Of a DNA stretch of 64,000 nt, positions 8,459 to 17,248 are shown piece by piece. The position numbers and the translations under genes were made by a program. Origin of the DNA: Thermanaerosceptrum fracticalcis (lineage in GTDB: Bacteria; Bacillota; Peptococcia; DRI-13); assembly GCF_000746025.2 (NCBI RefSeq), contig NZ_CP045798.1, positions 544,501-608,500 on the forward strand, read 5' to 3'. Numbering within the stretch: the first letter of the stretch is position 1; the number at the start of each line of letters is the position of its first letter. Below the pieces are notes generated by a model that was not told the origin of the DNA, did not search any database, and was given only the letters and a program-made list of their open reading frames with translations.

Positions 8459-10522
8459 GTGAAACTGCATGATTTGTTAATAGCGGAACCTGTGACCTGT
8501 AGAGAAGATGTGACATTAGGAGACGTGGCCCAACTGTTGAACAACGGTAAAGTAAAGACCATACCCATTGTCAAGGAAGATGGTAAAGTCCTGGGCATGG
8601 TAACGGGAAAGAGCATTGCCCAGGCTCTTTTAAAAGAAGTCCCCCTGTATACGCCTGCGGTAGGTTTCATTGAAGAAGTGATACAGTTTTCTGGTGAAAC
8701 CATGCTGGGCAGTGTCTTGGATTATCCTTTGGACCGTTTGGTGGTAGTTGACCAGGACCAGCGATTTCTGGGGGTAATCTCAGAAGAACAGCTCTTTTCC
8801 AACCTTTTACGCCAGCGGGACCGTATCATCAGTGAATTAAACGCCATTCTGGACGGCAGCAACAACAGTATTATTGCCATCAATAAAGAAGGCCGGGTTA
8901 TTGTTTATAATAAGTCGGCAGAGAAGGTTTTAAAAGTACCCACCGGTGAAGCCATCGGTAGGCCTATTGAAGAACTGATACCGTACACCCGTTTACCGGA
9001 GATTGTGGTAACAGGGAAACCCCAGATCGGCCAGCGCTTCGTATTTGGTAACTCCACCTTTATCACCAATCGTACGCCCATTGTCAGAAACGGAGAGGTC
9101 ATAGGCGCTGTAGCCATCTTCCAGGATATTACGGAACTGCAGAATATCATGGAGGAATTGACTCAGGTCAAAGAATACCAAAAAATACTGGAGACCATTC
9201 TGGATAATGCTTACGACGGCATCGTGGTGGTGGATGCCAACGGTATTATTACCATGTTTAATAAGGCTTACGCTGAGTTCCTGAAAATTCCCCGGGAAAA
9301 AGCCTTAGGAAAGCACGTAACCCAGGTGATAGAGAATACACGGATGCACATTGTGGCCCAGACCGGTAAGGCCGAAATCGGGGATGTCCAGAGAATCCAC
9401 GGTCACGACATGGTGGCTATGCGCCTGCCTATTGAAAAAGATGGCAAGATTATCGGGGCGGTGGGAAAGGTAATGTTTAAAGATATTAAAGAACTAATAG
9501 CCCTGGCCCATAAAGTCAGCAAACTGCAGACAGAATTAGAATACTATAAGGATGTTGTGAAACAATACCAAGGTGCCCGCTTTACTTTTCAGAATATTGT
9601 GGGTAACAGTCCCCAGATGCAGGAAATTAAAACCATGGCCATGCGGGTGGCCCGGAACAATTCTACTGTCTTAATCCGGGGGGAAAGCGGAACGGGCAAG
9701 GAACTTTTTGCCCATGCCATTCACTATGAAAGCAGCCGCAAAAACGGACCTTTTGTCAAAGTGAACTGTGCCGCCATACCGGAAAACCTTTTGGAGTCTG
9801 AATTATTTGGCTACGAGGAAGGCGCTTTTACCGGCGCCAAAAAAGGCGGTAAGATTGGCAAATTTGAACTAGCCAATAAAGGGACGATTTTTCTGGATGA
9901 AATCGGCGATATGTCTCTTTCCATGCAGGTTAAACTGCTGCGTGTCCTGCAAGAAAAAGAAATAGAAAGGGTAGGGGGAATTAAACCCATACCTGTAGAT
10001 GTACGGATCCTAGCGGCCACAAACCGTAACCTGGAAGAATTGATGGAGAAAAATCTCTTCCGTAGTGATCTTTACTACCGGTTAAATGTCGTAGAATTAA
10101 AAATACCTCCTTTACGTCACAGGAAGGAAGATATACCTGATCTTATACATTACCTGTTGGAGAAACTTTGTACCAGTATGGGGCACCTGGTTTTACCAAT
10201 TGATGAAGAAGCTGTGCAGTGTCTGGTGAATTATCACTGGCCGGGCAACATCCGGGAACTGGAGAACGTCTTAGAACGCTGCCTGAACCTGGTAGAAGGC
10301 GGTGCCATTAACGTTGTTCACCTGCCTTTCCATATCAGGCGTCCGGAAATTGAGGGAGACGATTCTTCCCTCTTATTAAAAAATCTTTTGGAAGAAACAG
10401 AGCGCATGGCCATTATCAAAGCTTTAGAAGTTTGCAAGGGCAATAAAATTAAGGCCGCAAAAATGTTGGGTATCTGCCGTGCGAATATTTATCAAAAAAT
10501 TGAAAAGTATGGAATTATATAA
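8459..10522 (+). CDS. Sigma-54-dependent enhancer-binding regulator (CBS-PAS-PAS-AAA-Fis)
   Basis: Activates RNA polymerase containing sigma-54 from a distant enhancer. In order: two CBS motifs (about 1-120), two PAS domains (about 125-235 and 245-355), an AAA+ ATPase with Walker A GESGTGKE, Walker B GTIFLDEIGD and the sigma-54 contact loop EGAFTGA, then a Fis-type helix-turn-helix at the C-terminus (KAAKMLGICRANIYQKI). The CBS plus PAS input suggests sensing of adenine nucleotides or CoA-linked ligands, which is inference. GTG 8459 follows AAGGAAG at a better distance than GTG 8450. The near-consensus -24/-12 promoter at 10691 and the acid-degradation genes beyond it are the likely targets. 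Confidence 0.92.
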   Translation: MKLHDLLIAEPVTCREDVTLGDVAQLLNNGKVKTIPIVKEDGKVLGMVTGKSIAQALLKEVPLYTPAVGFIEEVIQFSGETMLGSVLDYPLDRLVVVDQDQRFLGVISEEQLFSNLLRQRDRIISELNAILDGSNNSIIAINKEGRVIVYNKSAEKVLKVPTGEAIGRPIEELIPYTRLPEIVVTGKPQIGQRFVFGNSTFITNRTPIVRNGEVIGAVAIFQDITELQNIMEELTQVKEYQKILETILDNAYDGIVVVDANGIITMFNKAYAEFLKIPREKALGKHVTQVIENTRMHIVAQTGKAEIGDVQRIHGHDMVAMRLPIEKDGKIIGAVGKVMFKDIKELIALAHKVSKLQTELEYYKDVVKQYQGARFTFQNIVGNSPQMQEIKTMAMRVARNNSTVLIRGESGTGKELFAHAIHYESSRKNGPFVKVNCAAIPENLLESELFGYEEGAFTGAKKGGKIGKFELANKGTIFLDEIGDMSLSMQVKLLRVLQEKEIERVGGIKPIPVDVRILAATNRNLEELMEKNLFRSDLYYRLNVVELKIPPLRHRKEDIPDLIHYLLEKLCTSMGHLVLPIDEEAVQCLVNYHWPGNIRELENVLERCLNLVEGGAINVVHLPFHIRRPEIEGDDSSLLLKNLLEETERMAIIKALEVCKGNKIKAAKMLGICRANIYQKIEKYGII

Positions 10523-10544
10523 AAAGTACAATATTATAGATGAA

Positions 10545-10562
10545 TGTCTACAATTATGGACT
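10545..10562 (+). promoter_or_regulatory. Candidate upstream activating site
   Basis: TGTCTACAATTATGGACT matches the half-site and spacing of the TGTCTA-N6-TAGACA palindrome at 8409-8426, with two mismatches in the right arm. It lies about 130 bp before the -24/-12 promoter, a normal enhancer distance for sigma-54 activators. Confidence 0.45.
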
Positions 10563-10690
10563 CATTCACTGAATCCTTTTTCATCAAGGGTTCCGTTGAA
10601 AGAATCCTGAACAATCTAAAAAAATAGACACCAACAAGCCTTCCTCCTATCAGAACAAGCCATGATGCGGCTTGCCCGTTTCTAGAGATA

Positions 10691-10707
10691 TTGGCATGAT
10701 ACTTGCA
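10691..10707 (+). promoter_or_regulatory. Sigma-54 (-24/-12) promoter
   Basis: TTGGCATGATACTTGCA differs from the consensus YTGGCACGRNNNTTGCW at one position (T for C). The GG and GC elements have the required 10-bp spacing. It lies 110 bp before the GntP permease, directly downstream of a sigma-54 activator gene. Confidence 0.8.
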
Positions 10708-10817
10708 TTAGTATTAAGTGTACTTGTTTTAGAAAAATCATCGTGGAGAAAGGAGGATAGCGACAAAGGCACCCTTACATTACCCTGAGAGATAATATAA
10801 GGAGGTTGGTGTAAACT

Positions 10818-12194
10818 ATGGTACTTGGCATTATTTTATCACTTATTCTCTTAACAATTATTGCTTATCGTGGCTTTTCAGTTATTTTGTTTGCTCCCGT
10901 TTGTGCTCTCGTGGCTGCAGCTACGGCAGGACTCCCACTGCTACCTACTTATACTGAAGTTTTTATGGTTAAAGCAGTGGGATATGTTAAAAACTTCTTT
11001 CCCATATTCCTGTTAGGTGCTGTTTTTGGAAAGGTTATGGAGGAAACAGGCGCAGCCAAAGCTATAGCCCACTGGATTACTTTAAAACTGGGACCAGCTA
11101 AGGCGGTGACTGCCGTTGTCCTGGCCTGTGCCGTGCTGACCTACGGTGGAGTAAGCCTTTTCGTGGTAGCTTTTGCTGTTTATCCTTTTGCTGCTGCTCT
11201 CTTTAAAGAGGGTAATATCCCCAAGAGATTAATCCCCGCCTGTATTGCCCTTGGTTCTTTCACCTTTACCATGACTGCCTTCCCAGGTACCCCGCAGATC
11301 CAAAACCTGATACCAGGTAAATATTTTGGCACGGATGCGTACGCAGCGCCCACTGTTGGTATTATTGCCGGTTTAATGATGGCCATTGGTGGCATTGCCT
11401 GGCTGGAATGGCGCAAGCGAAAACTTATGGCTGCCGGTGAAGGTTACGGAACGGGGCACATCAACGAGCCCGAGGAAAAGAATCATGAAAATCTTATGAA
11501 TCCTATTGTGGCCATGTTGCCTCTCTTTACCGTTTTAGTGTTGAACTATGTTCTAACCACGGTGATCAAAGGCTGGGATCCTGCGTTCCTTAAGCCTTAT
11601 GGTGTTACCCTAGCCAGTGTGACGGCGACCTGGGCCCTTATCATTGCCTTAGTTGTTGGTATAGTTTTGGCCCTAATTATCGGATGGAACAATGTTAAGG
11701 GTGAAGCCAGGCTGCATAAAGCCCTGAACACAGGAGCTATCGGTTCCCTTCTTGCTATTATGAATACGGCTTCCGAGGTGGGTTACGGTAACGTTGTATC
11801 CAGCCTGCCCGGATTTAAACAAGTTGCCGATTTTATGATGAGTATTGACCCCGGAACTCCCCTTGTTTCTGAGGCAATTACCGTAAACGTCCTGGCAGGT
11901 ATTACAGGTTCTGCTTCCGGCGGTATGAGTATTGCTCTGGAAGCCATGGGTAAACAATATTTGGATTGGGCCAATGCAGTCGGATTGAATCCCCAGTTGC
12001 TCCATAAGATTGCTTCCCTTTCCTCCGGCGGTTTTGACTCTTTGCCCCACAACGGTGCCGTTATTACCTTGCTGGCCATTTGTGGGATGAACCACAGGGC
12101 CTCTTATCCCGATATCGGTATGGTATCCGTTGTAATCCCCTTCGTATCAACCTTCTTTGTCATTATCCTGGCCACACTTTTCGGAATTGTGTAA
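10818..12194 (+). CDS. GntP-family permease (hydroxy-acid uptake)
   Basis: A 458-aa polytopic membrane protein with about 12 hydrophobic segments, of the gluconate/hydroxybutyrate permease (GntP) type. Recognisable blocks include AVLTYGGVSLFVVAFAVYP, GSFTFTMTAFPGTPQIQN and a C-terminal SLSSGGFDSLPHNGAVITL. The DSLPHNGAV block and the following CoA-transferase, hydratase and thiolase genes favour D-3-hydroxybutyrate or a similar short acid over gluconate. SD AAGGAGGT lies before ATG 10818. Transcription should start at the sigma-54 promoter at 10691. Confidence 0.88.
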   Translation: MVLGIILSLILLTIIAYRGFSVILFAPVCALVAAATAGLPLLPTYTEVFMVKAVGYVKNFFPIFLLGAVFGKVMEETGAAKAIAHWITLKLGPAKAVTAVVLACAVLTYGGVSLFVVAFAVYPFAAALFKEGNIPKRLIPACIALGSFTFTMTAFPGTPQIQNLIPGKYFGTDAYAAPTVGIIAGLMMAIGGIAWLEWRKRKLMAAGEGYGTGHINEPEEKNHENLMNPIVAMLPLFTVLVLNYVLTTVIKGWDPAFLKPYGVTLASVTATWALIIALVVGIVLALIIGWNNVKGEARLHKALNTGAIGSLLAIMNTASEVGYGNVVSSLPGFKQVADFMMSIDPGTPLVSEAITVNVLAGITGSASGGMSIALEAMGKQYLDWANAVGLNPQLLHKIASLSSGGFDSLPHNGAVITLLAICGMNHRASYPDIGMVSVVIPFVSTFFVIILATLFGIV

Positions 12195-12224
12195 TCCTGG
12201 CCTGACCTAAGTGAAAAGTAAAAT

Positions 12225-12257
12225 AAACAGCTTCCGGGCCAACTCCGGAAGCTGTTT
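12225..12257 (+). terminator. Hairpin after the permease gene
   Basis: A 13-bp perfect stem, AAACAGCTTCCGG (12225-12237) with CCGGAAGCTGTTT (12245-12257). No T-run follows directly, so termination may be partial. That would let the downstream CoA-transferase genes be transcribed at a lower level from the same promoter. Confidence 0.6.
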
Positions 12258-12323
12258 AGTCGAAAAGCAGTTTTTCTTGTGTTCACGAAATATATTATAA
12301 ACTAAAACAGGGAGGGCTAGATT

Positions 12324-13871
12324 ATGTCACCTAAATTTCTCACTGCCCGTGAAGCGGTTGAACTGATTAAAGACAATGATATGGTGGCAACCGGAGGTTT
12401 TGTGGGCAACTGTCATCCCGAAGAGCTTACTATAGCCCTGGAAGCCAGATTCTTGGAAACGGGAACCCCTAAAGGCATTAGTCTTATTTATGCTGCCGGT
12501 CAAGGTGACGGTAAAGACCGTGGCTTAAACCACCTGGGTCATGAGGGCCTGATTAAAAGGGTTATCGGGGGCCACTGGAACTTAGCCCCCAAACTTGGCA
12601 AACTGGCTGCGGAAAATAAGATAGAGGCCTACAACCTGCCCCAGGGGGTTATCTCTCACCTTTTCCGGGATATAGCCGCTGGTAAGCTTGGTACCATCAC
12701 CCATGTGGGTTTAAAGACCTTTGTCGATCCCCGGGTAGAAGGCGGTAAGATCAACAGTGTTACTAAAGAAGATATTGTAGAAGTTATTACCATCGCCGGC
12801 AAGGAGAGATTGTTCTATAAGGCTTTCCCCATTGACGTAGCCTTGATCCGTGGCACCACCGCAGATGAAAAAGGGAATGTCTCCATGGAAAAAGAAGCTG
12901 TATCTTTAGAGGCCACAGCCATGGCTCAGGCTGTAAAAAATTCCGGCGGTACAGTGATCGTGCAAGTAGAAAGGGTAGTTAAAGCAGGGACCATTGATCC
13001 AAAACTAGTAAAGATTCCAGGTATCTATGTAGATGCCGTCGTCGTGGCCGAGCCGAAGAACCACATGCAGACCTTTGGCGAACAATACAATCCATCTTAT
13101 ACAGGGGAGATCAGGGTACCTGTAACCCAGGTGAAGAGTATCCCCCTTGATGAAAGAAAAATTATTGGACGCAGGGCAGCTATGGAACTCAAACCCGACA
13201 CCATTGTCAACCTGGGTATCGGTATCCCCGAAGCCGTAGCTATGGTAGCTAATGAAGAGGGTACTGGCGAATACATGACCTTAACCGTAGAGGCCGGTCC
13301 GGTGGGAGGTATTCCTGCAGGAGGCTTGAGTTTTGGCGCCGCCATTAACCCGGAAGCCATCCTGGATCAGCCTTACCAGTTCGATTTTTATGACGGAGGC
13401 GGCATAGATTTGGCCTTTTTGGGGATGGCTGAGACTGATGAGGCCGGTAACGTCAATGTCAGCAAACTCGGTTCAAGGGTAGTAGGCTGTGGAGGATTTA
13501 TCAACATTACCCAGAATGCCAAGAAGGTCTTTTTCTGCGGTACATTCACCGCCGGCGGCCTGGAAATTGCCGTGGATGACGGGAAACTGGTCATCAAGCA
13601 AGAGGGTAAGGTTAATAAATTCATCAAAAAAGTTGGCCAGATTACTTTCAGCGGTGCTTATGCCCAGGAAATCCGGCAGCCCGTCATGTACATTACAGAA
13701 AGGGCTGTGTTTGAACTGAAAAAAGACGGGTTATATCTTACTGAAGTGGCTCCCGGCATTGATATTGAAAAGGACATCTTAGCCCATATGGATTTTGTGC
13801 CCAAAATGGAAGGTACACCTAAACTTATGGATGAAAGAATCTTCAAACCGGAACCAATGGGTATAAAATAA
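12324..13871 (+). CDS. Fused acyl-CoA:carboxylate CoA-transferase (YdiF/propionate CoA-transferase type)
   Basis: Transfers CoA from one acyl-CoA to a free acid, activating an imported carboxylate without ATP. At 515 aa it has both subunits of the SCOT/AtoDA fold in one chain, as in YdiF and Pct. The N-terminal half has [12 protein letters not shown]. The catalytic glutamate is most likely the E of [14 protein letters not shown] near residue 330. Next to the GntP permease, a MaoC hydratase and thiolase, it would activate a hydroxy- or keto-acid such as 3-hydroxybutyrate or acetoacetate. SD AGGGAGGG precedes ATG. The MaoC gene follows after 17 nt. Confidence 0.9.
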   Translation: MSPKFLTAREAVELIKDNDMVATGGFVGNCHPEELTIALEARFLETGTPKGISLIYAAGQGDGKDRGLNHLGHEGLIKRVIGGHWNLAPKLGKLAAENKIEAYNLPQGVISHLFRDIAAGKLGTITHVGLKTFVDPRVEGGKINSVTKEDIVEVITIAGKERLFYKAFPIDVALIRGTTADEKGNVSMEKEAVSLEATAMAQAVKNSGGTVIVQVERVVKAGTIDPKLVKIPGIYVDAVVVAEPKNHMQTFGEQYNPSYTGEIRVPVTQVKSIPLDERKIIGRRAAMELKPDTIVNLGIGIPEAVAMVANEEGTGEYMTLTVEAGPVGGIPAGGLSFGAAINPEAILDQPYQFDFYDGGGIDLAFLGMAETDEAGNVNVSKLGSRVVGCGGFINITQNAKKVFFCGTFTAGGLEIAVDDGKLVIKQEGKVNKFIKKVGQITFSGAYAQEIRQPVMYITERAVFELKKDGLYLTEVAPGIDIEKDILAHMDFVPKMEGTPKLMDERIFKPEPMGIK

Positions 13872-13888
13872 GGGAGGAGGGTCTCTTC

Positions 13889-14299
13889 ATGAGAACCTAT
13901 GATGACATTAAGGTAGGAGACAAAGATTTTGTAAAAAAAGTGGTAACAGAGGCTGATGTAGCGGACTTTGCCCGCATTAGTACAGACAATAATCCTGTAC
14001 ACCTGGACGAGGAGTATGCCAAAACGACGCCTTTCAAATCACGGATAGCCCATGGTATGTTTAGTGCCGGGCTTATCTCGGCTGTCCTGGGGACTAAACT
14101 GCCGGGTTACGGAACCATTTATCTTTCCCAGGATTTAAAGTTCCGGGCTCCCGTTTACCTGGGTGATGAATTGACCGCCTATGTAGAAGTGGTAGAGAAA
14201 ATTGATGCCAAGAAACGCCTGAGAATGCGTACCTGGGTAGAAAACCAGAAAGGTAACGTCGTTACTGAAGGCGAAGCCATGGTCATGTTTAATGTTTAG
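13889..14299 (+). CDS. MaoC-like (R)-specific enoyl-CoA hydratase
   Basis: A 136-aa hot-dog fold enzyme that interconverts (R)-3-hydroxyacyl-CoA and trans-2-enoyl-CoA. The catalytic hydratase-2 motif is visible in ARISTDNNPVHLDEEYA (Asp and His) followed by SRIAHGMFSAGLIS, the usual PhaJ arrangement. It is separated by 17 nt from the CoA-transferase and has SD GGGAGGAGGG. It pairs logically with the thiolase and crotonase further on: crotonase forms the (S)-isomer, so together the two hydratases can epimerise 3-hydroxyacyl-CoA. Confidence 0.88.
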   Translation: MRTYDDIKVGDKDFVKKVVTEADVADFARISTDNNPVHLDEEYAKTTPFKSRIAHGMFSAGLISAVLGTKLPGYGTIYLSQDLKFRAPVYLGDELTAYVEVVEKIDAKKRLRMRTWVENQKGNVVTEGEAMVMFNV

Positions 14300-14380
14300 T
14301 CAAATGAACAAAGAGTTTTGCCTTAAATAAATCATTGCTAAAAAATAGCAGGATTATAAGTTATCTAGCAGAATATTAAT

Positions 14381-14407
14381 CAGGGGAGGTTACTTTGGTA
14401 ATCCCCC
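14381..14407 (+). promoter_or_regulatory. Leader hairpin before the thiolase gene
   Basis: The 150-base gap 14300-14450 is AT-rich. It holds an imperfect stem in which GGGGAGGTTAC pairs with GTAATCCCC around TTTG, 40 nt before the thiolase start. Its role, if any, is unknown. Confidence 0.3.
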
Positions 14408-14450
14408 TTGGTCACTTTATTTAAAATTTATGGAGGAGGTAATTGAGAGT

Positions 14451-15626
14451 ATGAGGGAAGTTGTGATAGCAAGTGCTGTTCGTACACCCATCGGCAGTTT
14501 TGGGGGCTCTCTTGCGGAAGTAAGCGCTGTTGATTTAGGTGCCCTTGTAATCAAAGAAGCATTAAAAAGAGCCAGTGTTGCTCCGGAGAATGTGGATGAA
14601 GTAATTATGGGGTGTGTTTTACAGGCTGGCCTGGGACAAAATGTCACCCGCCAGGCAGCGCTGAAAGCCGGTTTGCCTATATCCACACCGGCATTAACCA
14701 TCAATAAGGTTTGTGGTTCGGGTCTCAAAGCGGTAATTATGGCAGCCCAGGCTATTATGGTGGGAGATGCAGATATTATAGTGGCCGGAGGAACGGAGAA
14801 TATGTCCCAGTCTCCTTATCTCTTACCTAAAGCCCGTTTTGGCTACCGCATGGGTCCGGGGAAATTGGAAGACTCTATGATTAAAGATGGCCTCTGGTGC
14901 GCCATGTCTGATTATCATATGGGCATTACCGCAGAAAACATTGCCGAGCAGTGGGGAATTACCAGGGAAGAACAGGATAAGTTTGCAACCATCAGCCAAA
15001 ACCGGGCAGAAAAAGCCATCAAAGAGAATAGGTTTGCTGCAGAAATTGTTCCTGTGCAAGTTCCTGTCAAAGGCGGCTTTAAAGAATTTGCGGTGGATGA
15101 ATTTCCCCGGACCGGAGTTACCGAGGAACAACTGGCTAAATTAAAACCTGCTTTTAAAAAAGATGGAACAGTCACCGCAGGAAATGCTTCAGGAATCAAT
15201 GATGGGGCAGCCGCACTGGTCTTAATGACGGCAGAAAAAGCCAAGGAGCTGGGCATTAAGCCATTGGCCCGTTTCGTGGCTGGTGCTTCAGCCGGCGTTG
15301 ATCCCAGCATCATGGGTATCGGTCCTGTTAATGCTACTAAGAAAGCCCTGGCTAAAGCAAACTGGCAAATCGCCGACCTGGATTTGATAGAAGCTAACGA
15401 AGCTTTTGCCGCTCAATCCCTGGCTGTCGTTAAAGACTTGGGACTGAATCCTGAATTTGTCAATGTTAACGGCGGGGCCATTGCCCTGGGTCATCCCATT
15501 GGTGCCAGCGGGGCCAGAATTCTTGTAACCCTTCTCCATGAAATGATCAAACGTGATGCCAAAAAAGGCTTAGCCACCCTCTGCATTGGCGGTGGCCAAG
15601 GTGTTTCTGCCCTGGTGGAGAGATAA
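14451..15626 (+). CDS. Acetyl-CoA C-acyltransferase (thiolase)
   Basis: Cleaves acetoacetyl-CoA or a 3-ketoacyl-CoA to acetyl-CoA, or runs in reverse. It has all three thiolase signatures: the nucleophilic Cys in [10 protein letters not shown] (near residue 88), [11 protein letters not shown] with the catalytic His, and the C-terminal Cys in [11 protein letters not shown]. The start is ATG 14451, 10 nt after GGAGGAGGT (14432-14440), giving 391 aa, the standard length and the usual N-terminus [16 protein letters not shown]. An upstream ATG at 14430 would add residues that encode the SD itself. Confidence 0.94.
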   Translation: MREVVIASAVRTPIGSFGGSLAEVSAVDLGALVIKEALKRASVAPENVDEVIMGCVLQAGLGQNVTRQAALKAGLPISTPALTINKVCGSGLKAVIMAAQAIMVGDADIIVAGGTENMSQSPYLLPKARFGYRMGPGKLEDSMIKDGLWCAMSDYHMGITAENIAEQWGITREEQDKFATISQNRAEKAIKENRFAAEIVPVQVPVKGGFKEFAVDEFPRTGVTEEQLAKLKPAFKKDGTVTAGNASGINDGAAALVLMTAEKAKELGIKPLARFVAGASAGVDPSIMGIGPVNATKKALAKANWQIADLDLIEANEAFAAQSLAVVKDLGLNPEFVNVNGGAIALGHPIGASGARILVTLLHEMIKRDAKKGLATLCIGGGQGVSALVER

Positions 15627-15690
15627 GGGGAATTTAGCGGCTCAAAGATCAAGGATAAGCTGCTAAAAATAGAATGGAGGAGGCTTCACT

Positions 15691-16467
15691 ATGGAGTACA
15701 AAAACATTCTCTTAACTGAGGAAGGACGGGTGGCAGTGGTAACTGTGAATCGTCCACAGGCTTTAAATGCTTTAAACGAAGAGACGATGACGGAACTAAA
15801 AGACTGTTTCACCAAGCTTGGACAGAAAGAGACGGTTCGCGCTATTGTCCTTACAGGTGCGGGAGAAAAGGCTTTTGTAGCTGGCGCCGACATTTCCTAC
15901 ATGGCCAAAATGAATCCCATTGAAGCGAGACAATGGGCTAAATACGGGCATGAAGTATTTAACCTGATAGCTAATCTCCCCAAACCTGTAATTGCTGCCG
16001 TTAACGGTTTTGCTCTGGGGGGCGGCTGTGAAATTGCTATGGCTTGTGATATTCGCATAGCTGCAGATAATGCTAAGTTCGGTCAGCCCGAAATAAATCT
16101 GGGTATTATTCCCGGATTTGCAGGTACCCAGCGGCTAACCCGCCTGGTAGGTAAAGGGATGGCTAAACTTCTCATCTACACCGGTGATATGATTGATGCT
16201 AATCAAGCTTTGGCTATCGGTTTGGTGGAAAAGGTAGTATCCAAAGAAGAATTGATGGCTGCGGCCATAGAGTTGGCGAACAAAATTGCCGGCAAACCTG
16301 TTGCACCTATCGTCTTGGCAAAAGAGCTGATCAATGCCTGTGACGAGGTAGGGCAAAAAGCCGGTGAGGTCCTGGAAGGCGAGTGCTTCGGTATGTGCTT
16401 CTCCACGGAAGACCAAAAAGAGGGTATGGACGCATTCCTCAACAAGCGGAAGCCTAATTTTAAATAA
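15691..16467 (+). CDS. Short-chain enoyl-CoA hydratase (crotonase)
   Basis: A 258-aa cytoplasmic enoyl-CoA hydratase of the crotonase superfamily. The oxyanion-hole segments are AFVAGADISYMAKM and NGFALGGGCEIAMACD; the two catalytic glutamates are in GGGCE and FGQPEINLGIIPG. SD GGAGGAGG precedes ATG. It closes the acid-degradation gene group, as shown by a strong terminator 8 nt after its stop. No 3-hydroxyacyl-CoA dehydrogenase gene is in this window, so that step must be encoded elsewhere. Confidence 0.93.
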   Translation: MEYKNILLTEEGRVAVVTVNRPQALNALNEETMTELKDCFTKLGQKETVRAIVLTGAGEKAFVAGADISYMAKMNPIEARQWAKYGHEVFNLIANLPKPVIAAVNGFALGGGCEIAMACDIRIAADNAKFGQPEINLGIIPGFAGTQRLTRLVGKGMAKLLIYTGDMIDANQALAIGLVEKVVSKEELMAAAIELANKIAGKPVAPIVLAKELINACDEVGQKAGEVLEGECFGMCFSTEDQKEGMDAFLNKRKPNFK

Positions 16468-16474
16468 GTAAAAC

Positions 16475-16502
16475 AAAGAGGCGGCAACTGCCGCCTCTTT
16501 TC
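16475..16502 (+). terminator. Bidirectional terminator after the crotonase gene
   Basis: AAAGAGGCGGC (16475-16485) pairs with GCCGCCTCTTT (16490-16500), followed by TT. It separates the crotonase gene from the convergent rubredoxin-like gene. Confidence 0.85.
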
Positions 16503-16512
16503 ATGAGTAATC

Positions 16513-16623
16513 CTATTCTTTTTTGACTATAGAGTCTTTGGGAGCACCGCACTCCGGACATTTGCCCGGGCGGCAGCGGGATTCTTTTTCATAACCGCAA
16601 ACACTACATTTCCAAACAGCCAT
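16513..16623 (-). CDS. 36-residue rubredoxin-like zinc-ribbon/iron protein
   Basis: A very small ORF on the reverse strand encodes MAVWKCSVCGYEKESRCRPG followed by KCPECGAPKDSIVKKE. The two CxxC pairs (CSVC, CPEC) match the rubredoxin-like tail domain of rubrerythrins and the stand-alone RCKP-type rubredoxin-like proteins (here RCRP). It would bind one Fe or Zn. The SD AAGGAGG (reverse complement of CCTCCTT near 16631) lies about 6 nt before ATG 16623. Roles for this family in oxidative-stress electron transfer are inferred, not proven. Confidence 0.8.
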   Translation of the reverse strand: MAVWKCSVCGYEKESRCRPGKCPECGAPKDSIVKKE

Positions 16624-16725
16624 ATTTAATCCTCCTTAATTTTATTAATAGTAATGATTATTAACAATATTCGATATCCGTAGGCGAAATCCTTTCACAA
16701 ACCGAAAATTTTATTGCCTTTTTTA

Positions 16726-16734
16726 TGCTATAAT
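16726..16734 (+). promoter_or_regulatory. Extended -10 promoter
   Basis: TGCTATAAT is a perfect extended -10 (TGN TATAAT) about 135 bp before the FmdB-like gene. No good -35 is seen at 17 bp. The rest of 16624-16867 holds no gene I can support. Confidence 0.5.
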
Positions 16735-16867
16735 ACATGATGTGCAAAATAATAGCATTTTATTGCAGATGGGAAGCAGGGTCTAAGGGTTACGGACCTT
16801 GACAGTTGGCCCCAGGGCTACTAAAATTTTTTGTGGAGATAGGACTTACAAGCAGGAGGTGAACAAT

Positions 16868-17095
16868 ATGCCCAGTTATGATTATCGCTGCCCCCGGTGC
16901 GGCAAATTTACTATTACCCAGGGAATAAAGGAAGCTCCTTTACAAAAATGTCCTACATGCCAATCTCCCGTGAATCGCCTTATCGGCAAGAATGTAAATA
17001 TCATATATAAATGCTCAGGTTTCTATACTACCGACTCAAAAAGTTCTCCAAGTTCCCAGGGTTCTAACAATGAAACCAAGGCTGTTAATGAATAA
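16868..17095 (+). CDS. FmdB-family zinc-ribbon protein
   Basis: A 75-aa protein with two CxxC knuckles (YRCPRCGKF and KCPTCQSPV) and IYKCSGFYTTDSK, the conserved tail of the FmdB/CxxC_CXXC_SSSS putative regulatory family. The C-terminus is low-complexity serine-rich. ATG 16868 has SD AGGAGGTG 6 nt upstream; an earlier in-frame GTG-type start would lack an SD. Function is not established for this family; a regulatory role has been proposed from the formamidase operon. It is monocistronic, with its own promoter and terminator. Confidence 0.85.
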   Translation: MPSYDYRCPRCGKFTITQGIKEAPLQKCPTCQSPVNRLIGKNVNIIYKCSGFYTTDSKSSPSSQGSNNETKAVNE

Positions 17096-17124
17096 ACGCA
17101 AGCTTAACCTTGCGTTTATTTTTT
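17091..17124 (+). terminator. Rho-independent terminator
   Basis: AATAAACGCAAG (17091-17102) pairs with CTTGCGTTTATT (17109-17120), followed by TTTT. The stem starts inside the stop codon of the FmdB-like gene. Confidence 0.88.
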
Positions 17125-17203
17125 CATTGCAAAAAATATTTCCTGATCTAATTTACCAAAGAGGAATTTTTCTTTTCATAGAGAATAATTATTAACAAAA
17201 TAC

Positions 17204-17216
17204 GAAACGTTGTTTC
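17204..17216 (+). promoter_or_regulatory. IclR/KdgR-type operator
   Basis: GAAAC-GTT-GTTTC is a perfect palindrome 33 nt before the IclR gene start. It has the form recognised by KdgR-like IclR regulators (GAAAC, 3-bp centre, GTTTC), so autoregulation and control of the KDG genes downstream are likely. Confidence 0.6.
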
Positions 17217-17248
17217 ATAATGCGCGACAAAATAGGGGAGAGACGGCA

